From CAWDMN01 sp963803155 (GTDB lineage: Bacteria; Acidobacteriota; Terriglobia; Versatilivoradales; Versatilivoraceae), in the NCBI GenBank assembly GCA_963803155.1, contig CAWDMN010000092.1, positions 1-64,000 of the forward strand: DNA of 64,000 bases. The letters are read 5' to 3'. Shown here piece after piece: positions 1-9,205 of this stretch. Below the pieces are notes generated by a model that was not told the origin of the DNA, made no database searches, and saw nothing but the letters and a program-made list of their open reading frames with translations. The translations under genes were made by a program, and so were the position numbers. Position 1 is the first letter of the stretch. The number at the start of each line of letters is the position of its first letter.

Positions 1-409
1 TTTGGGGATGTTTTTGCGGACCGTGGGTATTCTTGGCCACCAGCTCGAGCTTGTCGGTCTTGACGCCGTCGATCGTCTCCGTGCCAAGGTACTTGATGGT
101 CCATTTCTCTTCGAGATCGGCGCCGCTGGCGCCGAAACCCAGCATGAGATAGCTCTCATATTTACCGGCCTGGGTATACGTCTTGGCGTTGCTCTCTTTG
201 CCAGTATCAGAGACGCGGAACACGCCGTGAGAGAAGATATAGCTTCTCTGCGGGGGCCGATTGTTGTGCTTTGCGATGTGCGCAGCCATTTCAAAATGAT
301 CGTCATGACGCTCGTAGTAGGCAGTCCCGGTCATGATGTCTGTATCGGGAACGGGATCGGTCTGGATGGTGTCGAATTCGAAATTCGCGGTCGTGGTAAT
401 GTAATAACG
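1..409 (-). pseudogene. Outer-membrane lipoprotein-sorting-like protein, 5'-truncated and running off the window
   Basis: Reading the minus strand in the frame that opens after a TGA at 410-412 gives a continuous protein containing NFEFDTIQTDP, GTAYYERHDDHFEMAAHI, KYESYLMLGFGASG and TIDGVKTDKLELVAKN. This resembles the LolA-like lipoprotein-sorting proteins of Acidobacteriota, periplasmic proteins with an unclosed beta barrel. The signal peptide and first residues expected before NFEF are missing: the frame is closed by a stop immediately upstream and there is no start codon with a ribosome site there. The only in-frame ATG (334) lies inside the conserved region. The 3' end is beyond base 1. 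The family call is from memory of its motifs; the 5' truncation is visible directly. Confidence 0.55.
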
Positions 410-627
410 TCATCCCAAATTCTGAATTATTTTTAGGGCAATTCCAGGAATCACGTGTCCCATGCAGTTTCGTTCCCCTTTTTAGAAAGGGCGAAGGTTT
501 CTTCCTGAACTTTTCTTGGCACCGCTAATGTTAATCTACAAATATGGCGGTTGCGCCGTAAGCATGAAAAAAGCTTTCCCATTTGGCATTATCGTGCGAA
601 ATCTTTCTAATACAATTCCAGGAACGG
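410..627. other. Gene-less stretch between two decayed genes
   Basis: No convincing coding frame, tRNA or promoter is visible here. The 12-mer CAATTCCAGGAA occurs at 439-450 and again at 613-624, just before the TIM-barrel remnant, which could be chance or a trace of the event that truncated the neighbouring genes. Confidence 0.3.
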
Positions 628-811
628 CCCATGGGCCAAGGCAAAATCGACTTTGTCGGATTGTTCTCGGCCATGAGCCGAGATGGATTCAGCGGGGCCT
701 TCTCGCTGGAAACTCATTGGCGCGGCGCCGGCTGCCGCCGAAGAGTCCTCTCGCCAAAGTATGAAAGGATTGAAGGAAGCCTTGGGGAAAGCCCATGTAC
801 AATGGATTTAA
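628..811 (+). pseudogene. C-terminal remnant of a sugar phosphate isomerase/epimerase (xylose-isomerase-like TIM barrel), frameshifted
   Basis: Bases from 628 read PMGQGKIDFVGLFSAMSRDG, then FSGAFSLETHWRG, the usual last beta strand and helix of the AP-endonuclease-2/xylose-isomerase-like TIM barrel family. Near 737 the frame moves by +1 and continues AEESSRQSMKGLKEALGKAH to a TAA at 809-811, which is the normal C-terminal helix of the family. Nothing before 628 matches the rest of the barrel, so this is a broken 3' end of a lost gene. The open frames that run through this segment do not follow the homology and are not genes in their own right. The +1 shift needs one extra base or two missing bases around 733-740. 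Confidence 0.6.
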
Positions 812-849
812 ACATCATTGGACATGCCTCCAAAGGCCGTAAAGCCAAC

Positions 850-3087
850 TCATGGTGCATTAGGCTTCAAATGCCTTTTGAAAAACGCATACGCTGCGTC
901 TTGAAAGTGCAGTCTCGGCTCTTCACCGCGAATGCCATGTTTTTGGCCTGGATAAATTTGCAGCTCAAAAGGCTTGCGAGCCTTGATCAACGCGTCCACC
1001 AATTGCATGGAATTCTGAAGGTGGACGTTATCGTCCGCCGTGCCGTGAACCAGTAGCAGCGCATCGGCCAGCTTGTCGGAATTTCTTAAGGGGGAGTTGT
1101 TTTTATAACCCTCCACATTATCGGCCGGGATGTTCATATACCGTTCTGTATATATCGAGTCATAAAATCTCCAATCGGTGACGGGAAACATGGAAATCCC
1201 GCATTGGAAGACTCCAGGGGCATAGGTCAAAGCATATAGGGTCATGTATCCACCGTAGGATCCGCCCCAGATGCCGATCCGGCTGGCGTCGACATATGGC
1301 AAACGCTTCAGATATTCTACTCCCACCAACTGGTCTTCCAATTCCCTTTTGCCCAAATTTTTAAAAATTGCACTCTCCCAAGCATGGCCGCGGCCATAGG
1401 ATCCCCGATTGTCGAGCGACCAAATCAAGAATCCCTCCTGCGCCAAAAAATGGTCAAATAATGTTGTCGTTCCCCATTTGTCCGTCACTGCCTGAACATG
1501 GGGCCCACCATATACTGAAACCACAACTGGGTACTTTTTTGTCGGATCAAAATCGGCCGGCTTGACGAGAGCGCCGAAGAGTTCCTTTCCGTCGGAGGCT
1601 TTCACCTCCACAAATTCCGTCTGAGCCAAAAGATAATCGTCAAGATGATTTTCGGCGCCGGGCAGTTGCCCCAACAAAGTCCCTCTGGCGTCGATCAGCC
1701 GGTTTTCCGTCGGCTGGGTGAGGCTGGAAAATTGATCCAGAAAATAATGGCCATTCGGCGAGAGCTTCATGGAATGAGTCCCCGCCTCAAGAGTGAGTGG
1801 AACCACATTCCCTCCATCCAGGGCGACCCGCTGGATCTGCCGTTGTCTCAGATTTCCCGAGTTGGAGACGAAAAAAACCTGTTTTTCTTCGCGATCCACT
1901 TCAATATCTCCGTCAATCATCCATTCGCCTCGCGTAAGTTGTCGAATCATCCTGCCCTGAGCGTCGTACAAATAAAGATGCATCCACCCATCCCGCTCGG
2001 AAAGCCAAAAAAATCTTCCATCCCGAAGAAAGCGAGGAGGCTCGATGGAGTTGATCCAGGTTTCATCTTTTTCGGTCAACAGCGGGGCTACCTGTTTTTC
2101 TTCTGGTTTCCAAAGGTAGAGGACAAGTTCATCCTGGCGGCGGTTCAGCGTCAGCAAGGCCACACCCTTGGAATCGCGCGTCCAGGAAAAAGCCGGCCCC
2201 ACATATTCGATAGCGTCCTCTCTTTTTTTCCCCGGCGGCAGAAATACTGGACAGTCGTACTTTTTGGGGCGCCGTCCTCCAACGGTGACAACGTGAACTG
2301 ATGGGATGGCGTTCGAGTCCCCAGATTGGGGATAGCGCTGCAAAGTCACACCCGAATGAGTCGGAAGGAAATCAATCAATGGATAGGCCGGGACGCGTGA
2401 TTGATCCAGCCGAAGAAAAACAATTTTTCTTCCATTTGGCGCCCATTCAAAAGACCGTCCGGAACGGCGGTCAGCCAACTCTTCTTCATAAACCCAGTCC
2501 AGTCTGCCATTGAGAATATTCTCACTGCCGTCGAAAGTGAGTTGTTGAGTCTTTCCGGAACGGAGATTTAGCGCAAACAGATTCCCTTTTTTATAATAGG
2601 CGATGAACTCACCGGTCGGAGAAAATGTGGGAAATTCTTTTGCTTCCCCATCTTGGGTCAGTCTTTTCTTCTCTCCGCTCTCTGGATTGACCAAATAAAA
2701 ATCGTTGCCACCCACGAGAAACAACCCGCCGCCTTGGGGTGGCCATTGATAAGACGAGAGAACTATCTTTTCCTGGTTCTCTTGAGCATCCCAAAGCACT
2801 CGTTCGGATTTATTTTCGACATCAAACCCATAAAGCCGGGATGGCGCGTTCCGAGCGGAACCTACCGGTTTCAAATAACTCAACATTTTCCCCAGAGGGT
2901 GCCATTGCAAATCGCCGATGTTTCGGCCCAGCATAACTCCATCCTTGATTACGGAGTCGAGGGTAATTGATTTTTTCGCTCCTTCCCCCCATAAACAGCC
3001 CGATATAAAAAAGATGAATAGAATGGCAAAAATGAAAGGAATGGTTTGAAACCGGCTATTGGCAGGAAATACTCGCTGAGATTGCAT
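850..3087 (-). CDS. Lipoprotein dipeptidyl peptidase IV / prolyl oligopeptidase (S9B)
   Basis: A 745-residue serine peptidase of family S9B that would release dipeptides after proline from peptide N-termini, outside the cytoplasm. Residues 11-31 form a signal with lipobox ISGC, so Cys31 is probably lipidated. Residues 40-500 form the beta-propeller (DPPIV_N); WVYEEEL near 198-204 is the double-Glu motif that holds the substrate amino terminus in DPP-IV. The C-terminal alpha/beta hydrolase domain has GGSYGGYM (Ser610), HGTADDN (Asp about 685) and QKHG (His717), a complete triad. Start chosen at 3087 because GGGGGAG lies just upstream. It is monocistronic, divergent from the export block at 4085. 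Function is confident; physiological substrate is unknown. Confidence 0.93.
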   Translation of the reverse strand: MQSQRVFPANSRFQTIPFIFAILFIFFISGCLWGEGAKKSITLDSVIKDGVMLGRNIGDLQWHPLGKMLSYLKPVGSARNAPSRLYGFDVENKSERVLWDAQENQEKIVLSSYQWPPQGGGLFLVGGNDFYLVNPESGEKKRLTQDGEAKEFPTFSPTGEFIAYYKKGNLFALNLRSGKTQQLTFDGSENILNGRLDWVYEEELADRRSGRSFEWAPNGRKIVFLRLDQSRVPAYPLIDFLPTHSGVTLQRYPQSGDSNAIPSVHVVTVGGRRPKKYDCPVFLPPGKKREDAIEYVGPAFSWTRDSKGVALLTLNRRQDELVLYLWKPEEKQVAPLLTEKDETWINSIEPPRFLRDGRFFWLSERDGWMHLYLYDAQGRMIRQLTRGEWMIDGDIEVDREEKQVFFVSNSGNLRQRQIQRVALDGGNVVPLTLEAGTHSMKLSPNGHYFLDQFSSLTQPTENRLIDARGTLLGQLPGAENHLDDYLLAQTEFVEVKASDGKELFGALVKPADFDPTKKYPVVVSVYGGPHVQAVTDKWGTTTLFDHFLAQEGFLIWSLDNRGSYGRGHAWESAIFKNLGKRELEDQLVGVEYLKRLPYVDASRIGIWGGSYGGYMTLYALTYAPGVFQCGISMFPVTDWRFYDSIYTERYMNIPADNVEGYKNNSPLRNSDKLADALLLVHGTADDNVHLQNSMQLVDALIKARKPFELQIYPGQKHGIRGEEPRLHFQDAAYAFFKRHLKPNAP

Positions 3088-3160
3088 GACTCCCCCAAGT
3101 TTAAAAAATAAAGAGCAAAGAAATCATATCTAGTCGATGAATGCAAGCAGCATTCTTTTC

Positions 3161-3325
3161 AGAGGAGCCTCCCACGCCAGAACGGCCAGTTCAACAAGAA
3201 GATGAAAACAAGGTGGGACGCGCGAGTGTGACGAAGTCACCCGTCGCGCGTCGCTTGGCCAGCCTAGCTTGCTCAGCCAGCTTGCGCCAGTGACGGCGGT
3301 CACTCGTGCCCGCTCCATCTTTGCC
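3161..3325 (+). repeat. Dispersed repeat family R2, copy 1
   Basis: This segment reads CACGCCAG, then CAACAAGAAGATGAAAAC, then AAGGTG and a palindromic core (gacgcgcg ... cgcgcgtc), and ends in TGACGGCGGTCACTCGTGCC and CGCTCCATCTTTGCC. The same left module and right end recur at 58779-58880 with a shorter core. The left module also resembles the left flank of repeat R1, so the two families share a part. Confidence 0.6.
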
Positions 3326-3351
3326 CAATTTTGATTTTCTAGGGAGCTCCT

Positions 3352-3492
3352 CTTGCCAGCGAGGCTGTCACAACAAGACGATGAAAACGGGATGATGGAG
3401 GCGGCCTGCCCTCAGGCCGTCTCAGCAGGCTTGGCAAACTCAGACGGGGTGGGGGCACCCCGCCTCCATCCACGCTATTTTCTGAGGAGTGA
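3352..3492 (+). repeat. Dispersed hairpin repeat family R1, copy 1
   Basis: The core 3394-3470 begins GATGGAGGCGGCCTG and ends CACCCCGCCTCCATC, so its ends are inverted repeats able to form a long GC-rich hairpin. The middle reads CTTGGCAAACTCAGACGGGG. Flanks match the copy at 61475-61607 (reverse orientation) on both sides, including CAACAAGACGATGAAAAC on the left and CACGCTATTTTCTGAGGAGT on the right. A third copy is at 58664-58780. Confidence 0.75.
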
Positions 3493-3896
3493 TTCAAAGC
3501 AAAACAGACGCTGGATGAAATTCACTGGAGGACGAGCCTCCTTTCAAGGCGGACGCCGCCTGACGAGCCTCCCTTCCTAGCCCTCCTCATCCATACAAGG
3601 CATCAAAACTCTTCACTGCCCTGTTAAACTGCAATGTTGTCTCAGTGGCGGAGAGACGCCGGGGGGATACTGGCGCTACACATGAAAAATAACTGCCTCT
3701 CCTAAAAGTATTAAATTAGGATGCCTCGTCAGGTGTCTCGCTCTCCCGGTCGTTGTTCAGATCGACTAATGAATTGAGATGGTTTGCTCTGTCGAATTTT
3801 AATACCCGTTTTTGTCACACTCTGGACATGTAAGATAATAATTCGGTAAAACATCGTTCATTATCTTTTGTATACTTATTTGTTCTTATGGTCCCA

Positions 3897-3960
3897 CTGT
3901 CCGCTTTTGGGACGAGTCTTTCCCATGCACGAACAAGCCAATAGCGAGCATCCCCGCAAA
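3897..3960 (+). promoter_or_regulatory. Putative upstream activating site for sigma-54 promoter 1
   Basis: CTGTCCGCTTTTGGGACG is an inverted repeat of TGTCC/GGACG spaced by seven bases, lying 124 bases before the -24 element at 4021. It is followed by TTTCCCATGCACGAACA and CCGCAA. The same order CTGTCCG, TCCCA, CCGCAA recurs at 30333 and 53852, each before a sigma-54-type promoter. Inferred binding site for an enhancer-binding protein. Confidence 0.5.
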
Positions 3961-4020
3961 AGGCGTCTCCGATTTTACTTATCTTATTATTTTTCATCCA
4001 TATATAAAAAAAGCTAGATA

Positions 4021-4036
4021 TGGCATACCAGTTGCC
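4021..4036 (+). promoter_or_regulatory. Sigma-54-type promoter 1 (before the HlyD-like gene)
   Basis: TGGCATACCAGTTGCC has GG and GC separated by exactly ten bases, as in the -24/-12 consensus TGGCAC-N5-TTGCW. It lies 49 bases before the HlyD start codon and has a matching upstream site at 3897. Confidence 0.6.
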
Positions 4037-4084
4037 AATTAACAGGTGTGATTTGGAATATTGCAGACTCAAGGGGAGGTTGTT

Positions 4085-5338
4085 ATGGATGTGCCACGAA
4101 AAGTATCCCGCAAAAAGAAATTAATACGCAGAATCATCTATATTACCGTCGGCTTGATTGCAATTTCAGCGATTACTTTGGGTTTATCCAGGCTCAAACC
4201 AGCCGCACCAGGTGTCGAGCGATCCACCGTATGGATTGACCAGGTGAAGCGTGGCGATTTGTTGCGCCAGGTCCGTGGACTTGGAACATTGGTCCCGGAA
4301 GAGATTCGCTGGATCCCTGCTACCACCCAGGGCCGCGTCGAACAGATCGTTTTCCGACCCGGTGTGACGGTAAAAGCCGACACGGTTCTTTTAATCCTGA
4401 GCAATCCGGAAGCTGAGCAGGCCGCCGCCGATGTAGGTCTGCAATTGAAGGCCGCGGAAGCTGATTATAATCGGCTAAAAGCAGAAATCGAAAGCCAGAA
4501 ATTTAATCAACAGGCCAGTGTCGCATCCGCCGATGCGCAGCATCGCCAGGATCAGCTGGAGTTTGAAAAAGACGATATCCTAGCCAAAGAAGGGCTGGGC
4601 GCTGAATTGAATGCCAAGGTATCCAGGGCCCGGTCGGAAGGTTCAGCCGTTCGGTTGGAGATGGAGCGGAAAAGGCTTGCCATAGCCTCGGAATTGGAAA
4701 AAGCCCAACTTCAAGCCCAAAGGGCCAAACTCGAACAGCTCCAAGAATTGCTCCGTTTGAAGCGGACTCAACTCGACGCATTACACGTTAAAGCCGGGAC
4801 GGATGGGGTGTTGCAGCAAATTTCCGTGGAAGTCGGCCAGCAGATATCACCCGGCACCAGTATGGCCCGCGTTGCCGATCCGCAAAAACTGAAGGCTGAA
4901 TTAAAGATCCCTGAAACTCAAGCCAAGGATATCCAAATCGGACAGCCCGCCCAAGTGGACACTCGCAATGGCGTCGCCAAAGGACACGTCAAGCGGATTG
5001 ATCCTGCCGTCCTGAATGGCACCGTGACGGTGGATGTAGCCTTTGATGAAGCATTGCCTCAAGGCGCTCGGCCGGATTTGAGCGTGGATGGAACCGTCGA
5101 ACTCGAAATGTTGCGGAACATCATATTCGTGGGCCGTCCGGCTTTCGGACAAGAGAAGAATACGATCACCCTCTTCAAATTGCAGAAGAACAGCAACGAA
5201 GCTTTCCGAGTCCAAGTCAAGCTGGGCCGCAGTTCCGTGAATAACATTGAAATCCTGGATGGCCTCCAACCTGGAGATCAAGTGATCCTCTCCGACATGT
5301 CCACTTATGATGCGCATGATAGGGTGCGGCTGCAATGA
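4085..5338 (+). CDS. HlyD/MacA-type periplasmic adaptor of an ABC export system
   Basis: A 417-residue membrane fusion protein that would link an inner-membrane ABC permease to an outer-membrane channel or act on lipoproteins. A basic start (RKVSRKKKLIRR) is followed by one membrane helix at about 18-36. Residues 60-110 hold the barrel-sandwich half, 110-225 a long charged coiled-coil hairpin (LKAAEADYNRLKAEIESQK ... LEQLQELLRLKRTQLDALH), 225-260 the second sandwich half (VKAGTDGVLQQISVEVGQ) and 260-417 the beta-barrel and membrane-proximal domains. Start chosen at 4085 (AGGGGAGG five bases upstream) instead of the in-frame ATG at 4061. It is the only adaptor gene in the window and the first gene behind sigma-54-type promoter 1; an ATPase and permeases follow on the same strand. 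Confidence 0.92.
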   Translation: MDVPRKVSRKKKLIRRIIYITVGLIAISAITLGLSRLKPAAPGVERSTVWIDQVKRGDLLRQVRGLGTLVPEEIRWIPATTQGRVEQIVFRPGVTVKADTVLLILSNPEAEQAAADVGLQLKAAEADYNRLKAEIESQKFNQQASVASADAQHRQDQLEFEKDDILAKEGLGAELNAKVSRARSEGSAVRLEMERKRLAIASELEKAQLQAQRAKLEQLQELLRLKRTQLDALHVKAGTDGVLQQISVEVGQQISPGTSMARVADPQKLKAELKIPETQAKDIQIGQPAQVDTRNGVAKGHVKRIDPAVLNGTVTVDVAFDEALPQGARPDLSVDGTVELEMLRNIIFVGRPAFGQEKNTITLFKLQKNSNEAFRVQVKLGRSSVNNIEILDGLQPGDQVILSDMSTYDAHDRVRLQ

Positions 5339-5356
5339 TGAAATGGGAACAATGCA

Positions 5357-5386
5357 CGTGGTCAGTGGTGAGTGGTCAGTGATCTG
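5357..5386 (+). repeat. Heptad array, left boundary of IVP element 1
   Basis: Four degenerate 7-bp units (AGTGGTC, AGTGGTG, AGTGGTC, AGTGATC) lie between the HlyD stop and the IVP start. The reverse complement of the array at 5774-5804 uses the same units, so the gene between them is enclosed by inverted heptad arrays. Confidence 0.75.
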
Positions 5387-5401
5387 AGCCGAGTGTTGCC
5401 A

Positions 5402-5779
5402 ATGAATGAATACTCAAAAGTGCGATATTACAGAGATTTGTTGGTTTGGCAGAAGGCAATTCGACTGGCACGATTAGTCTACAAAGTTAGCGAACATCTT
5501 CCTTCTAGCGAAAAGTTCGGTTTGATAACCCAGGTGAGGAGAGCCGCAGTCTCTGTTCCTTCGAATATAGCGGAGGGACAAGAGCGGAACACTACCGGTG
5601 AATTCATCCAATTCCTTTCTATTGCGGAAGGTTCTTTGGCAGAACTGGACACTCAGCTATTCTTGGCCATTGAACTGGGTTTCCTAGGCTCCTCGGAGTC
5701 TTCCGAAGCATTCGATCAAATAGTTGAAATAAGAAAAATGCTACAAACTCTAAAAAGACGACTCACTGAAAAGCGCTGA
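5402..5779 (+). CDS. Four-helix-bundle protein (23S rRNA-intervening-sequence protein family), IVP1
   Basis: A 125-residue, entirely helical protein of the family first seen in 23S rRNA intervening sequences; the accessory protein bAvd of diversity-generating retroelements has the same fold. The motifs are YRDLLVWQKAIRLA near the N-terminus, RRAAVSVPSNIAEG in the middle and EIRKMLQTLKRRL at the C-terminus. The molecular role of stand-alone members is unknown; basic surfaces suggest nucleic-acid binding (inference). Start taken at ATG 5402, since the longer frame from GTG 5372 begins inside the heptad array. No reverse transcriptase or rRNA is nearby. It sits in the middle of an export operon between inverted heptad arrays, which argues that it arrived as a separate element. 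Confidence 0.88.
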   Translation: MNEYSKVRYYRDLLVWQKAIRLARLVYKVSEHLPSSEKFGLITQVRRAAVSVPSNIAEGQERNTTGEFIQFLSIAEGSLAELDTQLFLAIELGFLGSSESSEAFDQIVEIRKMLQTLKRRLTEKR

Positions 5780-5804
5780 ACACTGATCCCTAATCACTGA
5801 CCAC
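5774..5804 (-). repeat. Heptad array, right boundary of IVP element 1
   Basis: In reverse complement the units read AGTGGTC, AGTGATT, AGGGATC, AGTGTTC, inverted relative to 5357-5386. The array overlaps the last codons of IVP1 (stop at 5777-5779), as also happens for IVP2. Confidence 0.75.
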
Positions 5805-5838
5805 TTATAAAATGGTTGGCCAAAAAAAGGAGCAACAA

Positions 5839-6560
5839 ATGGAAAACTCGAATCATTCCCTAATTCACCTCGAACAAGTTACAAAAGTATTTGTCACCGA
5901 TGAAGTCGAAACGCATGCGTTGGCCGGAATTCATTTGGAAATCAAGAAAGGAGAATTTGTCTCGATTTCCGGACCTTCCGGTTGCGGCAAATCAACGCTA
6001 CTTTCCATCCTGGGATTATTAGACACCCCGACCGACGGGCGCTATCTGCTGAATTCGACCCCGGTGGAAAATCTCACTTCTTCCGAAAGAGCCCGTGTAA
6101 GGAACCGCGAAATCGGTTTCATCTTCCAGGCCTTCAATTTGATTGGCGATTTGACCGTTTATGAAAACGTCGAATTGCCGCTGACCTACAGGGGCATGAA
6201 GTCGGCGGAGCGCAAACAAGCCGTGAATGAGGCCTTGGAAAAGGTGGGAATGTCGCACCGCTCCAAACATTTGCCCAGCCAACTCTCTGGAGGTCAACAA
6301 CAGCGCGTCGCCGTGGCCCGTGCCTTGGGGGGAGCCCTCAAATCCTGCTGGCCGACGAGCCCACCGGAAACCTCGATTCCGCCAATGGCGAACAGGTGAT
6401 GGATCTGCTGCGCAGCTTGCACCGCCAAGGCGCCACGATCTGCATGGTGACCCACGATCCCCGATACACGCTCTATGCTGACCGCAATGTGCATCTCTTC
6501 GACGGCCGGGTGGTGGAGGAGCGAGTGGGGGGCGAGAGTGTTTTACTGGCAGGCTCATAA
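5839..6560 (+). pseudogene. ABC transporter ATPase of LolD/MacB type, frameshifted in a G-run
   Basis: Nucleotide-binding subunit that would drive an ADOP/MacB-like permease from the cytoplasmic face. It has Walker A GPSGCGKST, Q-loop IFQAFNLIGDLTVYENVELP and signature LSGGQQQRVAVARAL. In the written sequence the frame is lost at TTGGGGGGAGC (6325-6335): the as-is frame ends at 6399 with nonsense residues, while the next frame continues SPQILLADEPTGNLDS (Walker B and D-loop) and ICMVTHDP (switch His) to a TAA at 6558-6560. Seven Gs instead of six would restore an intact protein of 241 codons counting the stop. Start chosen at 5839, six bases after AAAGGAG, not at 5812. It may be a true decay, a phase-variable tract or a base-calling error. 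Confidence 0.85.
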
Positions 6561-6676
6561 ATAAGAAATCGTGTTCATGCGAAAGCGTGAGATAACGATT
6601 CATATAAAACCTTCCCATGCAGTCATAAGGCGAAGCTGGCGATTTTTATCATCTCTTCCTGATTGAGGAGCAGAAC

Positions 6677-9116
6677 ATGAGTGGCTTGATCTACGATCTG
6701 CGTCATGCGATTCGGGGAATGCGCCAGCATCCGGGATTCTCGATTGTCGTGATCCTCACATTAGGATTGGGCATTGGCGCCAATACCGCCATCTTCTCCA
6801 TTGTGAATGGCGTATTGCTGCGGCCGCTTGCCTATCGCGAATCAGGCCGTCTGGTCTCAGTTCGTGAAGTTATTCCTAGCATGGCCCAGATGTATCCCAC
6901 GCTGCCGGTCTGCGCGCGGCATTTTCTGGAATGGCGCCAGCGGTGCCATTCCTTCGACCAGCTTTCCCTGGTGGATCCCGGCTTGATGGCTTTGACCGGG
7001 ACTGGAGAGCCTATTCAGGTGGAGGGAGCTCGGGTAACCGCAAATTTGTTTGAGACGCTGGGTGTGACTCCCCAAATCGGCCGTCCCTTCGCGGAAGGGG
7101 AAGACGAGGAGAATCAAAACCAAGTGGCCATCCTGAGCCATTCCCTCTGGAGCCAGCGATTTAATTCCGATCCGGCTATTGTGGGAAAACGGATTATCCT
7201 GGAAAGCCGAGCCCTGACCGTCGTTGGAGTCATGCCCGCCACTTTTCGCTTTCCCACAGCTACCTTGTTGGAAGTCAAGCTGCAAGCGGCCACCCGGCAA
7301 CCCGAGGTGTTTGTGCCCATGGTTTTTTCGCAGGAAGACCGGAATGAATTGATGGGCCGGTTCAATTATGCCGTCATTGGGCGTCTGAAGAAAGGGGTTA
7401 GCCAGAATCAAGCCTTGGCGGAATTAAATTCGATCGCCACTCAGCTGGTCAAGATGTCTGGAGAAACCTTGGAATTGCGGGCCAATCTGATACCTCTTCT
7501 CGATACTGTCGTCAGCAAGTCCCGCCTGCCTATTTGGATCCTGCTTGGAGCCGTGGGAGCGGTGCTGCTGATTGTCTGTGTGAATCTGGCCAATTTAATG
7601 CTGGCCCGGGCAGAACAGCGAGAGCATGAATCTGCCATCCGCCGGGCTCTGGGCGCCAGCCCGCTGCGGGTGTTGCGGAAGGCGCTGACGGAGTCGTTGC
7701 TGCTGGCCATCCTGGGAGGGATTCTGGGGTTGGCGTTGGCCGCGGCTGGGTTAAGTCTTCTGATTCGACATGCGCCTCAAGATCTTCCCCGGCTGGATGA
7801 AGTTGGATTGGATTTCAGAGTGTCTTTCTTTTGCGTTTCTGATAAGCGCCGCCACTGGCCTGCTCTTCGGGATAGCCCCTGCCTGGCGGGCCGCCCGGAC
7901 CGATCCGCAAGCTGCCTTGAAGAGCGGCGGCCGCACTGCGGCGGGAAGTCTTGGAGGTGCTCGTTTCCGCAAGATTCTGATTGGAGCGGAAACCAGCTTG
8001 AGCACTTTGCTTTTAATTGCCGCCGGACTTTTGGCCACGAGCTTCGTTCATCTGATGCAAGCGGATCCCGGCTTCAAGGCCCCGACCGTGCTGACGGCCC
8101 GGCTTGCCCTTCCCATGGCCAAATACAGCGAAGTGGAAGAGCGGGTTCGTTTTTTCGAACTTCTTGTTTCACGGCTGAGTTCGACTCCGGGCGTCCTTTC
8201 GGCCGCAACTACGAGTTCCTTGCCTCTGCAGGGGGAGACGTGGATCGATATGGCCTGTGTTCCTGGAGACCCGCGTCCGGTATGGCAGCGCCCCACCGCT
8301 AATGTCCGTTTTGTCAGCCCCCACTTTTTTTCCACGATGGGAATTCCTCTCCGGTCGGGCCGATCCTTTCTGGAGCAAGATCGCCAACGCAAGGTGGCTG
8401 TTATTTCCGACCGCCTGGCTCAAACTCTTTGGCCGGGAGAAAATCCCGTTGGCAAACACTTTTCCCGCGGCAACGATCAGCAATTTGAAGTAGTGGGCTT
8501 GGCCGGCGATGTGCGAACAGATGCGCATAGGCCTCCTGTCGCCATGGTATATCGGCCCAATTGGGAGGAGCGCTCACCGCAAGCCATCCTCGCTGTCCGG
8601 GCGGAAGGCGATCCCCGTTCCGTGGCAGGCGCCATTCGTCAAACCGTCCATCAATTGGAAGCGGAAGTGCCTATCCCCCCAATGCAAACGATGCGCGAGA
8701 TTTTGGCGGAATCCACCTCCCAGCGCCAATTCCAAATGCTCTTAATATCGGCTTTTGCCATCACGGCCTTGTTCCTGGCCGGACTGGGAATTTACGGAGT
8801 CATGACTTACGCCGTCGCGCGCCGGACAAATGAATTGGGCATTCGCCTAGCCTTGGGTGCCTCTCCTTCCGGTCTTCTCGGGATGGTGATAAGACAAGGA
8901 ATGTCTCCCGTGGGGCTGGGAATCGCCGCGGGGCTTGCCTCCGCAATGGCGCTGGGCAAGATTATTGGCAGCATGCTTTACGAGGTAAGCCCCTTTGATC
9001 CAATAGTAATGCTCTGTGTTGCCATCAGTCTGTCATCCGCGGCATTCCTGGCTTGCTATCTACCCGCGCGCCGGGCCGCCCGGGTGGATCCGCTGGTCGC
9101 GTTGAGATACGAGTGA
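6677..9116 (+). pseudogene. ADOP1: MacB/FtsX-type duplicated permease, one-base frameshift
   Basis: An acidobacterial duplicated orphan permease of about 812 residues once repaired. Helix 1 (FSIVVILTLGLGIGANTAIF) is followed by a periplasmic core domain (about 60-240), the first FtsX domain (LLIVCVNLANLMLARAEQ, then EHESAIRRALGA), a linking helix, a second periplasmic domain and a second FtsX domain ending VDPLVALRYE. The frame opened at 6677 (GAGGAG upstream) fails near 7823: removing one T after GTG at 7820-7822 joins DFRV to LSFAFLISAATGLLFG, which otherwise appears as a separate frame 7770-9116. Both halves are otherwise undamaged. It follows the frameshifted ATPase by about 115 bases and would be its partner. 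An assembly error is possible. Confidence 0.88.
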
Positions 9117-9205
9117 GCATCTGCTATTGACGGTTGTCTTTTGGCGCTTGTCCATCCAGTCTTAAAGCCAATTGAACAAAGGATCTCCCCAATTAAGAGA
9201 AAAAA

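Larger units (their letters stand above)
3088..4020. other. Long divergent intergenic region, repeat-rich
   Basis: About 930 bases without a credible gene. It holds two dispersed repeat elements (3161-3325 and 3352-3492), a GC-rich stretch with small palindromes around 3520-3590, and the putative upstream activating site at 3897-3960. A minus-strand open frame of 85 codons at 3815-4072 overlaps the regulatory signals and looks non-coding. Confidence 0.5.

Noticed and set aside
2..436. Plus-strand 144-codon open frame
   Set aside because: It is the shadow of the minus-strand lipoprotein-sorting-like sequence, which has the recognisable protein motifs.
583..1056. Plus-strand 157-codon open frame
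   Set aside because: Its first part is the TIM-barrel remnant, but past 737 it is out of frame with the homology and then overlaps the peptidase gene.
3815..4072. Minus-strand 85-codon ORF
   Set aside because: It overlaps the sigma-54-type promoter and its upstream site, has no ribosome site and no recognisable motif.
7770..9116. Second half of ADOP1 as an independent single permease gene
   Set aside because: It starts inside the first FtsX domain and joins the preceding frame exactly after removal of one base.
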